Origin: CAWULT01 sp963923455
GTDB lineage: Bacteria > Acidobacteriota > Vicinamibacteria > Vicinamibacterales > UBA2999
Length of the DNA stretch: 52,002 bases
Assembly (NCBI GenBank): GCA_963923455.1
Contig: CAWULT010000021.1
Span: 1 to 52,002, forward strand
Reading direction: 5' to 3'
Part shown: positions 8,581-19,377 of the stretch, piece after piece
Position numbering within the stretch: the first letter of the stretch is position 1
Layout: each line of letters starts with the position of its first letter
Notes under the pieces: generated by a model
What the model saw: the letters and a program-made list of their open reading frames with translations, nothing else
Database searches by the model: none
What the model was told of the DNA's origin: nothing
Translations under genes and position numbers: made by a program

Positions 8581-8922
8581 GATATAGACCTCCGAGCTCT
8601 GCCGTGAGCAAGACGGAAGCCATGTGCACTATTTGAAGTACGCGGGAAAATAGCGGGCCTCAGCGAGAATAATCCTTCGGTGCGGACTTATCTCAGACAG
8701 ATGAGGTACAAGTCGAGCGAAGTCAACACAAAGGAAGACAAATAGGCTGTAGGAATAAGACTACAAGAGCGGTCCGCATCGACACACCGGAGGGCACGCG
8801 AACGGAGACTAAGAGGTCCAGGATAATGAGACATCTGTTTGCTGGCTGCGCGCGGTGTGCGCGGGAATGCGCCCACCTGCTCAGCCCGTGCTTGGCGAGA
8901 ACCTTGCCTTTCTCTGAGCCAG
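8581..8922. other. AT-richer intergenic region upstream of divergent genes
   Basis: About 340 bases separating the minus-strand GYWKNH gene from the plus-strand antiporter. Base composition drops well below the local GC level between about 8630 and 8780. On the minus strand a TTGACT hexamer (complement of AGTCAA at 8726-8731) could serve as -35 for the secreted-protein gene, but no good -10 follows at the right distance. Short open frames in this stretch are not convincing genes. Confidence 0.35.
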
Positions 8923-10218
8923 ATGAACAACACCGACCTCGCCGTCCAGTTCTTCCTGCAGCTGGCCCTCATCCTGGTCTTCTGCCGCATCGTCGGCTAC
9001 ATCGCCGCGCGGCTCGGCCAGCCGCAGGTCGTGGCCGAGATGATCGCCGGTGTGCTGCTCGGCCCGTCGCTCTTCGGGTTGCTCGCGCCGGAATGGCAGG
9101 CGTGGATCTTCCCCTGGGACAAGACGCAGATGGCCCGGGACACGCAGAGCTACCTCTTCCCAGCGTCGCAGCTCGGCCTGGCGCTCTACATGTTCGTGGT
9201 CGGGATGGAGTTCCGCATCGACGTCGTCCGGCAGCACTTCCGCAGCTCCGTCGCGGTGTCGGTCGCGGGCATGGCCACGCCCTTCGTGCTCGGCTCGGGC
9301 CTCGCCTGGTACCTGTTCCACCATACGTCGCTCTTCCCCGCGCGCACGTCGCAGTTCGAGGCGATGCTCTTCCTGGGCGCCTCGATGTGCATCACGGCGT
9401 TTCCGATGCTCGCGCGCATCCTGCACTACAAGAAGCTCGCGGGGACGACGATGGGCACGGTCGCGCTGGGCGCTGGCGCCATCGACGACGCCACGGCGTG
9501 GTGCCTGCTCGCCGTCGTGCTCGCGAGCTTCGACCAGGACTGGACGCACGCCTGGCGCAACATCGCGGGCGGGGCGCTGTATGTGGCCTTCGCGGTCTTC
9601 GTCCTGAAACCGCTGGTGTCGAAGGCGAAACAACGCCTCATCAAGGACGACCAGCTGACCGAAGCCGGCCTGGCGGCGGGCCTCGCGCTGATGGCCATGG
9701 GCGCATGGTTCACCGACCGCATCGGCCTGCACGCCGTCTTCGGAGCGTTCGTCATGGGCGCCGTGATGCCCCGCGGCACGATGGCCCGCGACCTGATGGC
9801 CCGCATCCAGCCGCTGGGCATCGCGCTGCTGCTGCCGCTGTTCTTCACCTACTCCGGCCTGAACACGCAGATCGGCCTGCTGAACTCCGCGTACATGTGG
9901 GCGATCTGCGGTGCCGTACTGCTGGCGGCGATCGTCGGCAAGGGCGTCGCCTGCGCCGTCGCCGCCAAGCTCACGGGGCTGTCGACCCACGACGCCCTCG
10001 GCATCGGCGTCCTGATGAACGCGCGGGGGCTCATGGAGCTCATCATCATCAACATCGGCCTGCAGCGCGGCATCATCTCGCCGGAGATCTTTGCGACGCT
10101 CGTCATCATGGCCGTCGTAACGACCCTGATGGCCTCGCCGCTCTTCGAGCGCCTGGTGGCCAGGCGCGCTCCGCTCACCGTCGGGCTCGAAGGGCGGGCG
10201 CCCGCCGTCGGCAACTGA
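8923..10218 (+). CDS. Cation:proton antiporter (CPA2/KefB-NapA type)
   Basis: A 431-residue polytopic membrane protein with about 12 hydrophobic helices. Typical CPA2 landmarks are visible: RLGQPQVVAEMIAGVLLGPSLFG in the first hairpin region, GMEFRID, ASMCITAFPMLARIL, and the ion-binding pair in GAGAIDDATAWCLL, where two adjacent Asp residues fit the electrogenic antiporter type. LHAVFGAFVMGAVMPR and NARGLMELII are also characteristic. No TrkA-N domain follows, so the protein is the bare exchanger. It would exchange Na+ or K+ for protons across the inner membrane. The start ATG is chosen at the position where homology begins; no Shine-Dalgarno site is seen, and an in-frame ATG at 8839 would add 28 unrelated residues. 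Confidence 0.9.
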   Translation: MNNTDLAVQFFLQLALILVFCRIVGYIAARLGQPQVVAEMIAGVLLGPSLFGLLAPEWQAWIFPWDKTQMARDTQSYLFPASQLGLALYMFVVGMEFRIDVVRQHFRSSVAVSVAGMATPFVLGSGLAWYLFHHTSLFPARTSQFEAMLFLGASMCITAFPMLARILHYKKLAGTTMGTVALGAGAIDDATAWCLLAVVLASFDQDWTHAWRNIAGGALYVAFAVFVLKPLVSKAKQRLIKDDQLTEAGLAAGLALMAMGAWFTDRIGLHAVFGAFVMGAVMPRGTMARDLMARIQPLGIALLLPLFFTYSGLNTQIGLLNSAYMWAICGAVLLAAIVGKGVACAVAAKLTGLSTHDALGIGVLMNARGLMELIIINIGLQRGIISPEIFATLVIMAVVTTLMASPLFERLVARRAPLTVGLEGRAPAVGN

Positions 10219-10225
10219 CCTCGCC

Positions 10226-10256
10226 CCGGGCTCGCGGCCTCGCGCCGCGAGCCCGG
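10226..10256 (+). terminator. Strong GC hairpin after the antiporter gene
   Basis: CCGGGCTCGCGGC (10226-10238) pairs perfectly over 13 bp with 10244-10256 around a five-base loop, starting eight bases after the antiporter stop. No U-tract follows, so it is an unusual terminator candidate; it could also protect the transcript 3' end. Confidence 0.6.
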
Positions 10257-10344
10257 CACCTGCCAGGGCGAGCCACGCCTCCGGGCCCCCGAACGCCGGA
10301 CGGGCACAGCCCCGCCGGGCCGCACGTTCGCGGTCCGGCGCCCG

Positions 10345-10394
10345 GTCACATCCCGTTAACGCGGATTTAACAGCACAGAAACGGCTGCGAAATG
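10345..10394 (+). promoter_or_regulatory. Pho-box-like array of 11-bp direct repeats upstream of pstS
   Basis: Five hexamers recur at an exact 11-bp period: GTCACA (10345), TTAACG (10356), TTAACA (10367), GAAACG (10378) and GAAATG (10389). The first three are the better matches. The array ends nine bases before a -10-like TATCGT at 10404-10409. PhoB/PhoP-type response regulators bind direct repeats with 11-bp spacing (CTGTCA in enterics, TTAACA in Bacillus) that stand in for the -35 element, so position, period and neighbouring pst operon all agree. The half-site sequence used by this organism is not known. Confidence 0.6.
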
Positions 10395-10416
10395 CCCGCC
10401 CGCTATCGTGGCGATC

Positions 10417-11463
10417 ATGACGCAGTCAACGATTCGATTCGGAGCGCAGGCCGGTACCGCGCTCGCCGTGCTGGTCCTGGCCGCATGCGGCGGCGGCCAG
10501 CCGTCCGGACAGGCGGCGCCCGCCACCACGGCCGCGCCCGCCATGATCAAGGTGGACGGCTCGAGCACCGTGTTCCCTATCAGCGAGGCCGTGGCCGAGG
10601 AGTTCCAGAAGGCCAACCCGACCGTCAGGGTCACCGTCGGCGTCTCCGGCACCGGGGGCGGCTTCCAGAAGTTCTGCCGCGCCGAAACGGACATCAGCGA
10701 CGCCTCCCGGCCGATCAAGGCCACCGAGATCGAGGCCTGCCAGAAGGCGGGCATCGAGTACATCGAACTGCCCATCGCGTACGACGGGCTGGCGATCGTG
10801 GTCAACCCGAAGAACACCTGGACGGCGTCGATGACGGTCGCCGAACTCAAGACGCTCTGGGCGCCCGAGGCGCAGGGGAAGGTCACGCGCTGGAACCAGA
10901 TCCGCTCGTCGTGGCCGAACCGGGAGATTCACCTGTTCGGCGCCGGCGTCGACTCCGGCACCTACGACTACTTCACCGAGGCCATCGTCGGGAAGGAGGG
11001 CGCGAGCCGGGGCGACTTCACGTCGAGCGAGGACGACAACGTGATCGTCCAGGGCGTGAGCGGCGACGAGGGCGCACTCGGCTTCCTGCCGCTGGCCTAC
11101 GTCGAGGCCAACAAGGGCGCGCTGAAGCTCGTGCCGATCGACGACGGGAAGAAGGAGAACGGCGACGGGCCGGTCGCGCCGGCACCGGACACGGTGCGCA
11201 GCGCAACGTACCAGCCGCTGTCGCGCCCGCTGTTCCTGTACGTGGCCCGCACGGCCGCCGACCGCCCGGAGATCCAGTCGTTCGTCGCCCGCTACTTCGA
11301 TTCGCCGGAACTGATTCGCGAGGTGGGCTACGTCGAGCTGACCCCGCAGATCTACGACTTGGCCAAGGCGCACTTCGCTGCCCGGAAGACGGGCACGGCC
11401 TTCGGCACGGGCGGGTCGCAGGTCGGCATGACACTCGACGCGCTGCTCGCCCGCGAGCGATGA
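10417..11463 (+). CDS. pstS: Phosphate ABC transporter substrate-binding lipoprotein PstS
   Basis: A 348-residue periplasmic phosphate receptor. The N-terminus is a lipoprotein signal with LAACGGG, so the mature protein should be anchored through that Cys near residue 24. The phosphate-binding loops are clear: KVDGSSTVFPISEAVAE, GVSGTGGGFQKFCRAETDIS and DASRPI, followed by GAGVDSGTYDYFTEAI and DNVIVQGVSGDEGALGF. I prefer ATG 10417 to the in-frame GTG at 10408, because TATCGT at 10404-10409 looks like a -10 element seven bases upstream, which would exclude the GTG from the mRNA. It is the first gene of the pst operon and its stop overlaps the pstC start by four bases (ATGA). Confidence 0.95.
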   Translation: MTQSTIRFGAQAGTALAVLVLAACGGGQPSGQAAPATTAAPAMIKVDGSSTVFPISEAVAEEFQKANPTVRVTVGVSGTGGGFQKFCRAETDISDASRPIKATEIEACQKAGIEYIELPIAYDGLAIVVNPKNTWTASMTVAELKTLWAPEAQGKVTRWNQIRSSWPNREIHLFGAGVDSGTYDYFTEAIVGKEGASRGDFTSSEDDNVIVQGVSGDEGALGFLPLAYVEANKGALKLVPIDDGKKENGDGPVAPAPDTVRSATYQPLSRPLFLYVARTAADRPEIQSFVARYFDSPELIREVGYVELTPQIYDLAKAHFAARKTGTAFGTGGSQVGMTLDALLARER

Positions 11464-12331
11464 AACGGGTGGAGCCCCTGATCGAATGGGGCCTCTTCCT
11501 GTGCGCCCTGGTTTCGGTCGGCACCACGGTCGGCATCGTGACCGTCCTCGCGGTGGAAACGTATGGGTTCCTCCGCGAGGTGCCGATCGGCGAGTTCCTG
11601 TTCGGGACGGAGTGGACGCCGCTCTTCGCCACGCCGCGGTTCGGCGTGCTGCCGCTGGTGGCCGGCACGGTCCTCGTCTCGGCCATCGCGATGGCCGTCG
11701 CGTTGCCGATGGGACTGCTGAGCGCCATCTACCTCAGTGAGTATGCCGACGCGCGACTGCGACGGGTCGTCAAGCCGACGCTGGAACTGCTGGCCGGCGT
11801 GCCCACCGTCGTCTACGGCTACTTCGCCCTGCTGTTCGTCACCCCGCTGCTCCAGCGCCTGCTGCCGGGCCTGGCCGGGTTCAACGCGCTGGGTCCGGGC
11901 ATCGTGATGGGCCTGATGATCCTGCCGCTGGTGTCCTCGCTCTCGGAGGACGCGATGCGGGGCGTGCCGCGCGGGCTCCGCGAGGCGTCCTACGCCCTGG
12001 GCGCCACGCGGATGCAGACCAGCCTGCGCGTCGTCGTCCCAGCGGCCTTCTCCGGCATCACGGCGGCGTTCATCCTGGGCATCTCGAGGGCCATCGGGGA
12101 GACGATGATCGTGGCGATCGCGGCCGGCCAGCAGCCGCGCCTGACGGCCAGTCCGTTCGTCCCGGTCGAGACGATGACCGCCTACATCGTCCAGGTCAGC
12201 CTGGGCGACACGCCACAGGGGACGCTCGAGTACCGCACGATCTTCGCGGTCGGCATGCTGCTCTTCGCGGGCACCTTCCTGCTGAACCTGGCGAGTGCCT
12301 GGCTGCGCGAGCGCTTCCGGGAGGACTACTC

Positions 12332-12335
<4 letters not shown>
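11460..12335 (+). CDS. pstC: Phosphate ABC transporter permease PstC
   Basis: A 291-residue inner-membrane permease with about six transmembrane helices. The ABC-permease coupling loop is visible as GLREASYALGATRMQTSLRVV, and VPTVVYGYFAL and GISRAIGETMIVAIAAG are hallmark PstC/PstA segments. It pairs with PstA to form the phosphate channel powered by PstB. The start ATG overlaps the pstS stop (ATGA) and its own stop overlaps the pstA GTG (GTGA), so the three genes are translationally coupled. Confidence 0.95.
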
Positions 12336-13197
<862 letters not shown>

Positions 13198-13198
<1 letters not shown>

Positions 13199-14037
13199 TG
13201 ACGACCCCATCCACGTCTCCTCAGCTCGCCTCGCTCGCACACCTGGTCCAGCGGCCCCAACCGGCCGCAGGGCCGCCGCGCGTCCCGAAGATCGATGCCA
13301 GGGGGCTGAACTTCTACTACGGCAAGACCCGGGCGCTGCAGGACATCTCGGTCGAGCTCACTCCCAACGTCGTGACGGCGTTCATCGGCCCCTCGGGCTG
13401 CGGCAAGAGCACGTTCCTGCGCACACTGAACCGGATGAACGACATCATCCCGGGCACGCGAGTCGAGGGCCGCGTCCTCGTCGACGGACGGGACATCTAC
13501 GCCCCCGACCAGGACGTCGTGGCGCTCCGCCGGAAGGTCGGGATGGTCTTCCAGAAGTCGAACCCCTTCCCGAAGTCGATCTTCGAGAACATCGCCTACG
13601 GCCTCCGGATCAACGGGATGGCCGGCAGCGGGTCGGCCCTCGCCGATCGCGTCGAGGAGAGCTTGAAGCAGGCCGCCCTGTGGAACGAGGTCAAGGACCG
13701 GCTCCACGCGTCCGCACTGGCCCTCTCGGGGGGGCAGCAGCAGCGCCTCTGCATCGCCAGGGCCCTGGCCATCCGGCCGGACATCCTGCTGATGGACGAG
13801 CCGGCCTCGGCCCTCGACCCCATCGCGACGCAGCGCATCGAAGAGTTGATCTACGACCTGAAGCAGTCGTACACCATCGTCATCGTCACCCACAGCATGC
13901 AGCAGGCCGCCCGCGTCTCGGACTACACCGCCTTCTTCTGGCTGGGGCGGCTCGTCGAGTTCGACCGGACCGAGAAGATCTTCACGGCGCCGGCCGAGCA
14001 GCTGACCGAGGACTACGTCACAGGGAGATTCGGCTAG
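13198..14037 (+). CDS. pstB: Phosphate ABC transporter ATP-binding protein PstB
   Basis: A 279-residue ATPase of normal length apart from an N-terminal extension of about 30 residues. Walker A is GPSGCGKST (residues 64-72), with the PstB-typical FLRTLNRMND next to it; the Q-loop is VFQKSNPFPKSIFENIAYG; the ABC signature LSGGQQQRL lies near residue 176; Walker B is ILLMDEPASALDP; the switch His is in VIVTHSMQQAARVSD. It energises phosphate import through PstCA. The ATG shares its first base with the pstA stop, and the next gene begins on the last base of its own TAG stop. Confidence 0.96.
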
Positions 14038-14741
14038 TGGAACGCACCGTCCCGCACTTCCAGGAAGAACTCGAAGCCCTCCAGGGCCGGCTGCTCGAGA
14101 TGGGCGGCCTGGCCGAGGAACAGGTCCGCTCCGCGGTCCAGGGCCTGGTCGCCCGGGACACGGCCCTCGTCGAGAAGGTGCTGGCCGGCGACGAGGCCAT
14201 CAACCAGCTCCACATCGAGATCGACAACCGGTGCTTCCGGCTGCTGGCCCTCTATCAGCCGATGGCCACCGACCTGCGCACCATCGTGGCGGCGGTGAAG
14301 ATCAATACCGATCTCGAGCGAGTGGGCGACCTGGCCGTCAACATCGCCGAGGCCGCCAAGCGCTACGCGGCCCATGCCCCGGTCAAGAAGCTGATCGACA
14401 TCCCTGTGATGGGGGACATTGCCCAGGCGATGCTGCGGGACGCGCTGGACGCGTACGTCCGGCGGGACGTGGCCTTGGCGCAGCACGTCCTCAACGAGGA
14501 CGACCGGGTGGACGGCCTCAAGACACAGGTTTTCAGGGAACTGCTCACCTATATGCTCCAGGATCCCCGGACCGTCGAGCCGTCCCTCGACCTGATTCTG
14601 GTGTCCCGCCACATCGAGCGCATCGGCGACCATGCGACCAACGTGGCCGAGGACGTGATCTTCATGGTCTCGGCCCTCGACGTCCGGCACCACGGCCCTT
14701 CGACGGACAAGTCTGACAAGATCGTCACGCCCAAGGACTGA
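14037..14741 (+). CDS. phoU: Phosphate transport/signalling regulator PhoU
   Basis: A 234-residue protein of standard PhoU length, made of two tandem three-helix bundles. Each carries the family metal/contact motif: NTDLERVGDLAVNIAE in the first half and VSRHIERIGDHATNVAED in the second. PhoU restrains the PstSCAB transporter and conveys phosphate sufficiency to the PhoR kinase. The GTG start overlaps the pstB stop by one base and GGGAGA lies upstream. No phoR or phoB gene is present in the window, so the sensor pair must be elsewhere. Confidence 0.93.
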   Translation: MERTVPHFQEELEALQGRLLEMGGLAEEQVRSAVQGLVARDTALVEKVLAGDEAINQLHIEIDNRCFRLLALYQPMATDLRTIVAAVKINTDLERVGDLAVNIAEAAKRYAAHAPVKKLIDIPVMGDIAQAMLRDALDAYVRRDVALAQHVLNEDDRVDGLKTQVFRELLTYMLQDPRTVEPSLDLILVSRHIERIGDHATNVAEDVIFMVSALDVRHHGPSTDKSDKIVTPKD

Positions 14742-14759
14742 CCGGGGGAAAACCCCCGG
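14742..14759 (+). terminator. Hairpin immediately after phoU
   Basis: CCGGGGG (14742-14748) and CCCCCGG (14753-14759) form a 7-bp stem closed by an AAAA loop directly after the phoU stop. There is no U-tract. It most likely ends the pst operon or stabilises its 3' end. Confidence 0.5.
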
Positions 14760-14781
14760 CCGCGCCGGCCACGACACGCTG

Positions 14782-14787
14782 TACAAT
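14782..14787 (+). promoter_or_regulatory. -10-like TACAAT in front of yacG
   Basis: TACAAT matches five of six bases of the -10 consensus and lies seven bases before the ATG at 14795. No -35 is evident. The arrangement implies a leaderless transcript for yacG and, with an 18-bp gap, probably for citrate synthase as well. Confidence 0.5.
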
Positions 14788-14794
14788 GTGCCGG

Positions 14795-14968
14795 ATGGGC
14801 GAGGCTCGGCTGTGCGTACTGTGCTGCCGGCGTCCCGAGGACGGCCGGTGGAAGCCCTTCTGCAGCGAGCGGTGCCGGAACGAAGACCTGGCCCGCTGGG
14901 CCGAGGGCCGGTACCGGATCGCTGGCGAGCCGCTTCCATCCGAGGACATCGACGCCGACGCTCACTAA
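14795..14968 (+). CDS. yacG: YacG-type zinc protein (DNA gyrase inhibitor family)
   Basis: A 57-residue protein with the YacG zinc knuckle: CVLC near the N-terminus and CSERC after WKPF, then RNEDLARWAEGRYRIAGEPL, which is very close to the family core. Members bind one zinc ion and, in E. coli, bind GyrB and inhibit gyrase. I prefer the ATG at 14795; the ATG at 14786 overlaps a TACAAT -10-like hexamer, so it would probably not be transcribed. The C-terminus is short and acidic (PSEDIDADAH). The citrate synthase gene follows after 18 bp. Confidence 0.85.
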   Translation: MGEARLCVLCCRRPEDGRWKPFCSERCRNEDLARWAEGRYRIAGEPLPSEDIDADAH

Positions 14969-14986
14969 TCCTTCGATTCTGCTCCT

Positions 14987-16276
<1,290 letters not shown>

Positions 16277-16281
16277 CGGTC

Positions 16282-17280
16282 GTGGCTGCCCCGCTGCGCG
16301 GCGCGGCCCTCGGCGCCGTGGTCGCCGGCATGCTCGCCTGTGGCAACATGCCGGCCCGCGGCGCAGACGCCGAACCGCCGTCCGGGGCCGCCCAGGCTGG
16401 CACGGCCAGGGCCGGTGCACGGCCGGCACCGGCCGACGCCAGGCGACCGCCGGCGTTCGACGGCGCCCGCGCGTGGGCGCACCTGCAGAAGCAGGTGGCC
16501 TTCGGCCCCCGCCCCGCTGGGTCCGCGGCGCTGGCCGGCGCCCGCAAGTACATCGTCGAGCAGCTCAAGGCCGCCGGACTCCAGGCACGGGAGCAGGCGT
16601 TCACGGCCACGACGCCGGCCGGGCCGGTCGCGATGGTCAACCTGATCGCGACCATCCCTGGGCGGCGCCCCGACCGGATCGTGCTGGCCAGCCACTACGA
16701 CACGAAGCGCTCGCCCGGCTTCCCGTTCGTGGGCGCCAACGACGGCGCGTCCTCGACGGCGGCGCTGCTGGAACTCGCCCGCGCGCTGGCCGGCCCCCCC
16801 CGCGAGCTCACCATCGAGTTCCTGTTCCTGGACGGCGAAGAGGCCGTGAACTGGGACTGGCAGGGCCTCGACAACACCTACGGGAGCCGCCACTACGTCC
16901 AGGCAGCGCAACAGGCCGGGACCTTGGCTGGCGTAAAGGCCCTGGTGCTGCTGGACATGATCGGCGACCGCGATCTCACGATCCGCCGCGACGCCAACTC
17001 GACGCCGTGGCTGGTCGACATCGTCTGGAACGCGGCCACGCGGCTCGGCCACCGCGGCACGTTCTCGAACGACCTGACGACCATCGAGGACGACCACGTG
17101 CCGTTCCTGCGGGCGGGCGTGCCGGCCGTCGACATCATCGACCTCGACAACCCGACCTGGCACACCGCGCAGGACGACGTCGCGCACGTCTCGGCGCGCA
17201 GCCTGCAGGTGGTGGGCGAGGTCGTCCTCGCCGCCCTGCCCGACATCGAACGCGCGCTCACGGCGCCGCTGGCGCGCTAG
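16282..17280 (+). CDS. Animal-type glutaminyl-peptide cyclotransferase-like M28 protein
   Basis: A 332-residue exported protein, GTG start at 16282 just after the citrate synthase stop. The N-terminus is hydrophobic with LACGN, so it may be a lipoprotein (Cys near residue 17). The rest is an M28/zinc-peptidase fold, but the motifs match the mammalian glutaminyl cyclase branch: ASHYDTKRSPGFPFVGANDGAS (zinc Asp near 153), FLFLDGEEAV (catalytic Glu/zinc Glu near 184), TYGSRHY, LLDMIGDR, and IEDDHVPFLRAGVP with the zinc His in WHTAQDD (near 294). In human QC the corresponding ligands are Asp159, Glu202 and His330. Such enzymes convert N-terminal Gln to pyroglutamate. An aminopeptidase role is the alternative. 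Confidence 0.8.
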   Translation: MAAPLRGAALGAVVAGMLACGNMPARGADAEPPSGAAQAGTARAGARPAPADARRPPAFDGARAWAHLQKQVAFGPRPAGSAALAGARKYIVEQLKAAGLQAREQAFTATTPAGPVAMVNLIATIPGRRPDRIVLASHYDTKRSPGFPFVGANDGASSTAALLELARALAGPPRELTIEFLFLDGEEAVNWDWQGLDNTYGSRHYVQAAQQAGTLAGVKALVLLDMIGDRDLTIRRDANSTPWLVDIVWNAATRLGHRGTFSNDLTTIEDDHVPFLRAGVPAVDIIDLDNPTWHTAQDDVAHVSARSLQVVGEVVLAALPDIERALTAPLAR

Positions 17281-18560
17281 CGCCCGGCGCCATCCCCGGC
17301 TGGCCCGCCGCCCTCGGAGCGAATCAGGGCCAGGAACTGGTCGACGCCCGTCATCAGGGTCTCCGACTGCTGCGACAGCTCCCCCGCCGCCGCGAGCAGT
17401 TGCGACGCGGCGCTGCGCGTTTCGTCCACGGCCGTACTGACGTGCACGATGCTCCGCCCGACGCTGTCGGCGCCGTTGGCCGCCTCGTGGATGTTCCGGC
17501 TGATCTCCTTCGTGGCCGCCCCCTGCTCCCGGACCGAGGCCGCGATCGCCGCCTCCTCGCGCTTCAACTGCTCGACGGTCCGGGCGATCCCCGTGATCGC
17601 GCCCGCCGCGTCGCGCGTGGCCGTCTGCACCTGCTGGATGTGCCGCGAGATTTCGTCGGTCGCCGTGGCCGTACTCTGGGCCAGCGTCTTGACCTCCGAG
17701 GCCACCACCGCGAAACCGCGGCCGGCGTCGCCGGCGCGCACCGCCTCGATCGTCGCGTTCAGCGCCAGCAGCTTCGTGTGCGCCGCGATCTGCGTGATGA
17801 GCTTGGTGACCCGGCCGATCTGCTGCGACATCTCCGACAGCCGCGCCATCGTGGCGTCGGTCGTCGATGCCGCGTCGCTGACCTGAGCCGCGAGCGCCGC
17901 CGATTCGTTCACCCGGCGGCTGACCTCGCCGATGGCGCCGGTCAGTTCCTCGGCCGCGGCCGCGACCGTCTGCACGCTCGACGCGGTCTGCACCGCCGTC
18001 GCCGACACGGAGTTGGCCTGATCGGCGGTCGTCTCGGCCGTCGCCGCCAGCGACCGGGCAGTGGCCTGCATCTCGGTGGCCGAGGCCGCCAGCGTGGCGA
18101 CGACCGTCCTGATCGTCGCCTCGAACTGGTCGGCGAACGCGAGCTGCCGGGACCGGGTCGCCTGGAGCTCCCGGGCCTGCGCGGCCATGGCGTCGGTGGC
18201 CCGGTTGATCACGACGGCGGCGTGCCGGTACGAACCGGGCATGCCCCGCAGCAGCACGCGCCGGAAGAACCTCGCGTTGCTGGCGTGCTCGAGTGACGCC
18301 GTGGCCTCGCGCACGAACGCGTCCGACACGTCCAGGATGCGGTTGACGGAGCGCATCAGGCGTCCCCCGTCACCCGGATGCTCGAAGTCGAGCACACGGG
18401 CCTCGAGGTCGCCCTGGGCCGCAGACTCGCAAGCGTCGGCGGTTCGCCGGATCACGGCGCGCAGGAACGCGAGTTCCTCGCGCAGGGCGTCCACGTCGTC
18501 GGTCGGCGCGGTGGAGCGTCCCCGAGGCACGCGTGGCGTATCCAGTAGGGCTGTGGTCAT
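17277..18560 (-). CDS. Soluble methyl-accepting chemotaxis-type signalling protein
   Basis: A 427-residue protein with no transmembrane segment. Residues 30-130 include a helical region with FEHPGDGGRLMRSVNRILDVSDAFVREA, resembling the region before the signalling domain in Aer-like proteins. From about residue 170 it is an alanine-rich coiled coil with the hairpin tip HTKLLALNATIEAVRAGDAGRGFAVVASEVKTLA, which is the CheA/CheW contact site of MCPs (the usual N of QTNLLALNA is replaced by K). The ATG lies two bases before the stop region of the PAS gene (stop 18563-18565), so the two are co-transcribed. The C-terminal stop overlaps that of the convergent gene in CTAG. Confidence 0.88.
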   Translation of the reverse strand: MTTALLDTPRVPRGRSTAPTDDVDALREELAFLRAVIRRTADACESAAQGDLEARVLDFEHPGDGGRLMRSVNRILDVSDAFVREATASLEHASNARFFRRVLLRGMPGSYRHAAVVINRATDAMAAQARELQATRSRQLAFADQFEATIRTVVATLAASATEMQATARSLAATAETTADQANSVSATAVQTASSVQTVAAAAEELTGAIGEVSRRVNESAALAAQVSDAASTTDATMARLSEMSQQIGRVTKLITQIAAHTKLLALNATIEAVRAGDAGRGFAVVASEVKTLAQSTATATDEISRHIQQVQTATRDAAGAITGIARTVEQLKREEAAIAASVREQGAATKEISRNIHEAANGADSVGRSIVHVSTAVDETRSAASQLLAAAGELSQQSETLMTGVDQFLALIRSEGGGPAGDGAGR

Positions 18561-18562
18561 GT

Positions 18563-19102
18563 TCACACCTGCTGTGGGGCGAGCGAGAAGACGAATTCGT
18601 CGTAGGCCAGGCCGCGGTCTGCGAGCGCCCGTGCGAGAAGGGCCGCCGACCGGTCGAGGCCCGTCGCTCTGTCGGCGTGCCGGCGCTCCTCCTCGCGCAG
18701 CTGGGCGTAGAGGCCGTCGACGACCGCGACCGCCGCGCGGTCGGGCACGCGCCGGTTGGAGTGGTACCCGACGACGCGCCCGTCGCGGCCGACGCTCGGC
18801 GTGACGTGCGCCAGCACCCAGTAGTTGTCGCCGTTGCAGGCGAGGTTGTTCACGTAGGCGAAGATCTCCCGGCCGGTGCCGAGCGTGTCCCAGAGCAGCT
18901 TGAACACCGCCCTCGGCATCTCGGGGTGGCGGATCAGGCTGTGCGGCTGGCCGAGGATCTCGTGCTCCGCGTATCCGGACACGCGCAGGAACACGTCGTT
19001 GGCGTAGGTGATCTTGCCGGTCAGATCGGTCTTGCTGACGATGATCTCGTCCTCGTCGAAGGTGCGCTCGACGCCGGTCGGTCGCGGACGCGGTCTGTGC
19101 AT
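18563..19102 (-). CDS. Aer-like PAS domain sensor protein
   Basis: A 179-residue protein: one PAS domain (residues about 10-115) and a helical tail. FDEDEIIVSKTDLTGKITYAND, FLRVSGY and HSLIRHPEMPRAVFKLLWDTL match the PAS domain of the aerotaxis receptor Aer, which binds FAD and senses redox state. NGDNYWVLAHVTP follows as in Aer. The start ATG at 19102 has GGAGAA seven bases upstream. It lies directly upstream of a soluble MCP, so the Aer architecture (PAS, then signalling domain) appears split into two genes. FAD binding is inferred only from similarity. Confidence 0.82.
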   Translation of the reverse strand: MHRPRPRPTGVERTFDEDEIIVSKTDLTGKITYANDVFLRVSGYAEHEILGQPHSLIRHPEMPRAVFKLLWDTLGTGREIFAYVNNLACNGDNYWVLAHVTPSVGRDGRVVGYHSNRRVPDRAAVAVVDGLYAQLREEERRHADRATGLDRSAALLARALADRGLAYDEFVFSLAPQQV

Positions 19103-19377
19103 CGTGGTTCTCCTCGCCGCGCATCTGGCCCTCGCGGCGTCCACCCGCGTCAATCGACGTGGCCGCGATGAACTTCAGCGCGTGGGCGCGCGGCGGCGCT
19201 CGGCGTCGAGGAATGCGGACTATCTCGCGCGTGCGCCTCCGCGCCGTGAGTTTTTTCCCAGCCGATCCGAGGGAACGGCCAACGTGCCTCCGGGCCGATC
19301 GCGCCGAAGACGGCGCATCATCGACGATCCGGCCCGATCGCCGGGCGATGGCCGGCGGCTTGCACGAAGCGCCGGAC

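Noticed and set aside
8581..8922. Possible riboswitch in the AT-richer leader of the GYWKNH gene
   Set aside because: No core of a known riboswitch class could be matched by eye; a covariance search would decide.
19159..19377. N-terminal extension of the first type A membrane gene
   Set aside because: Arg-rich sequence unrelated to the paralogues; the homologous start is MELL at 19378.
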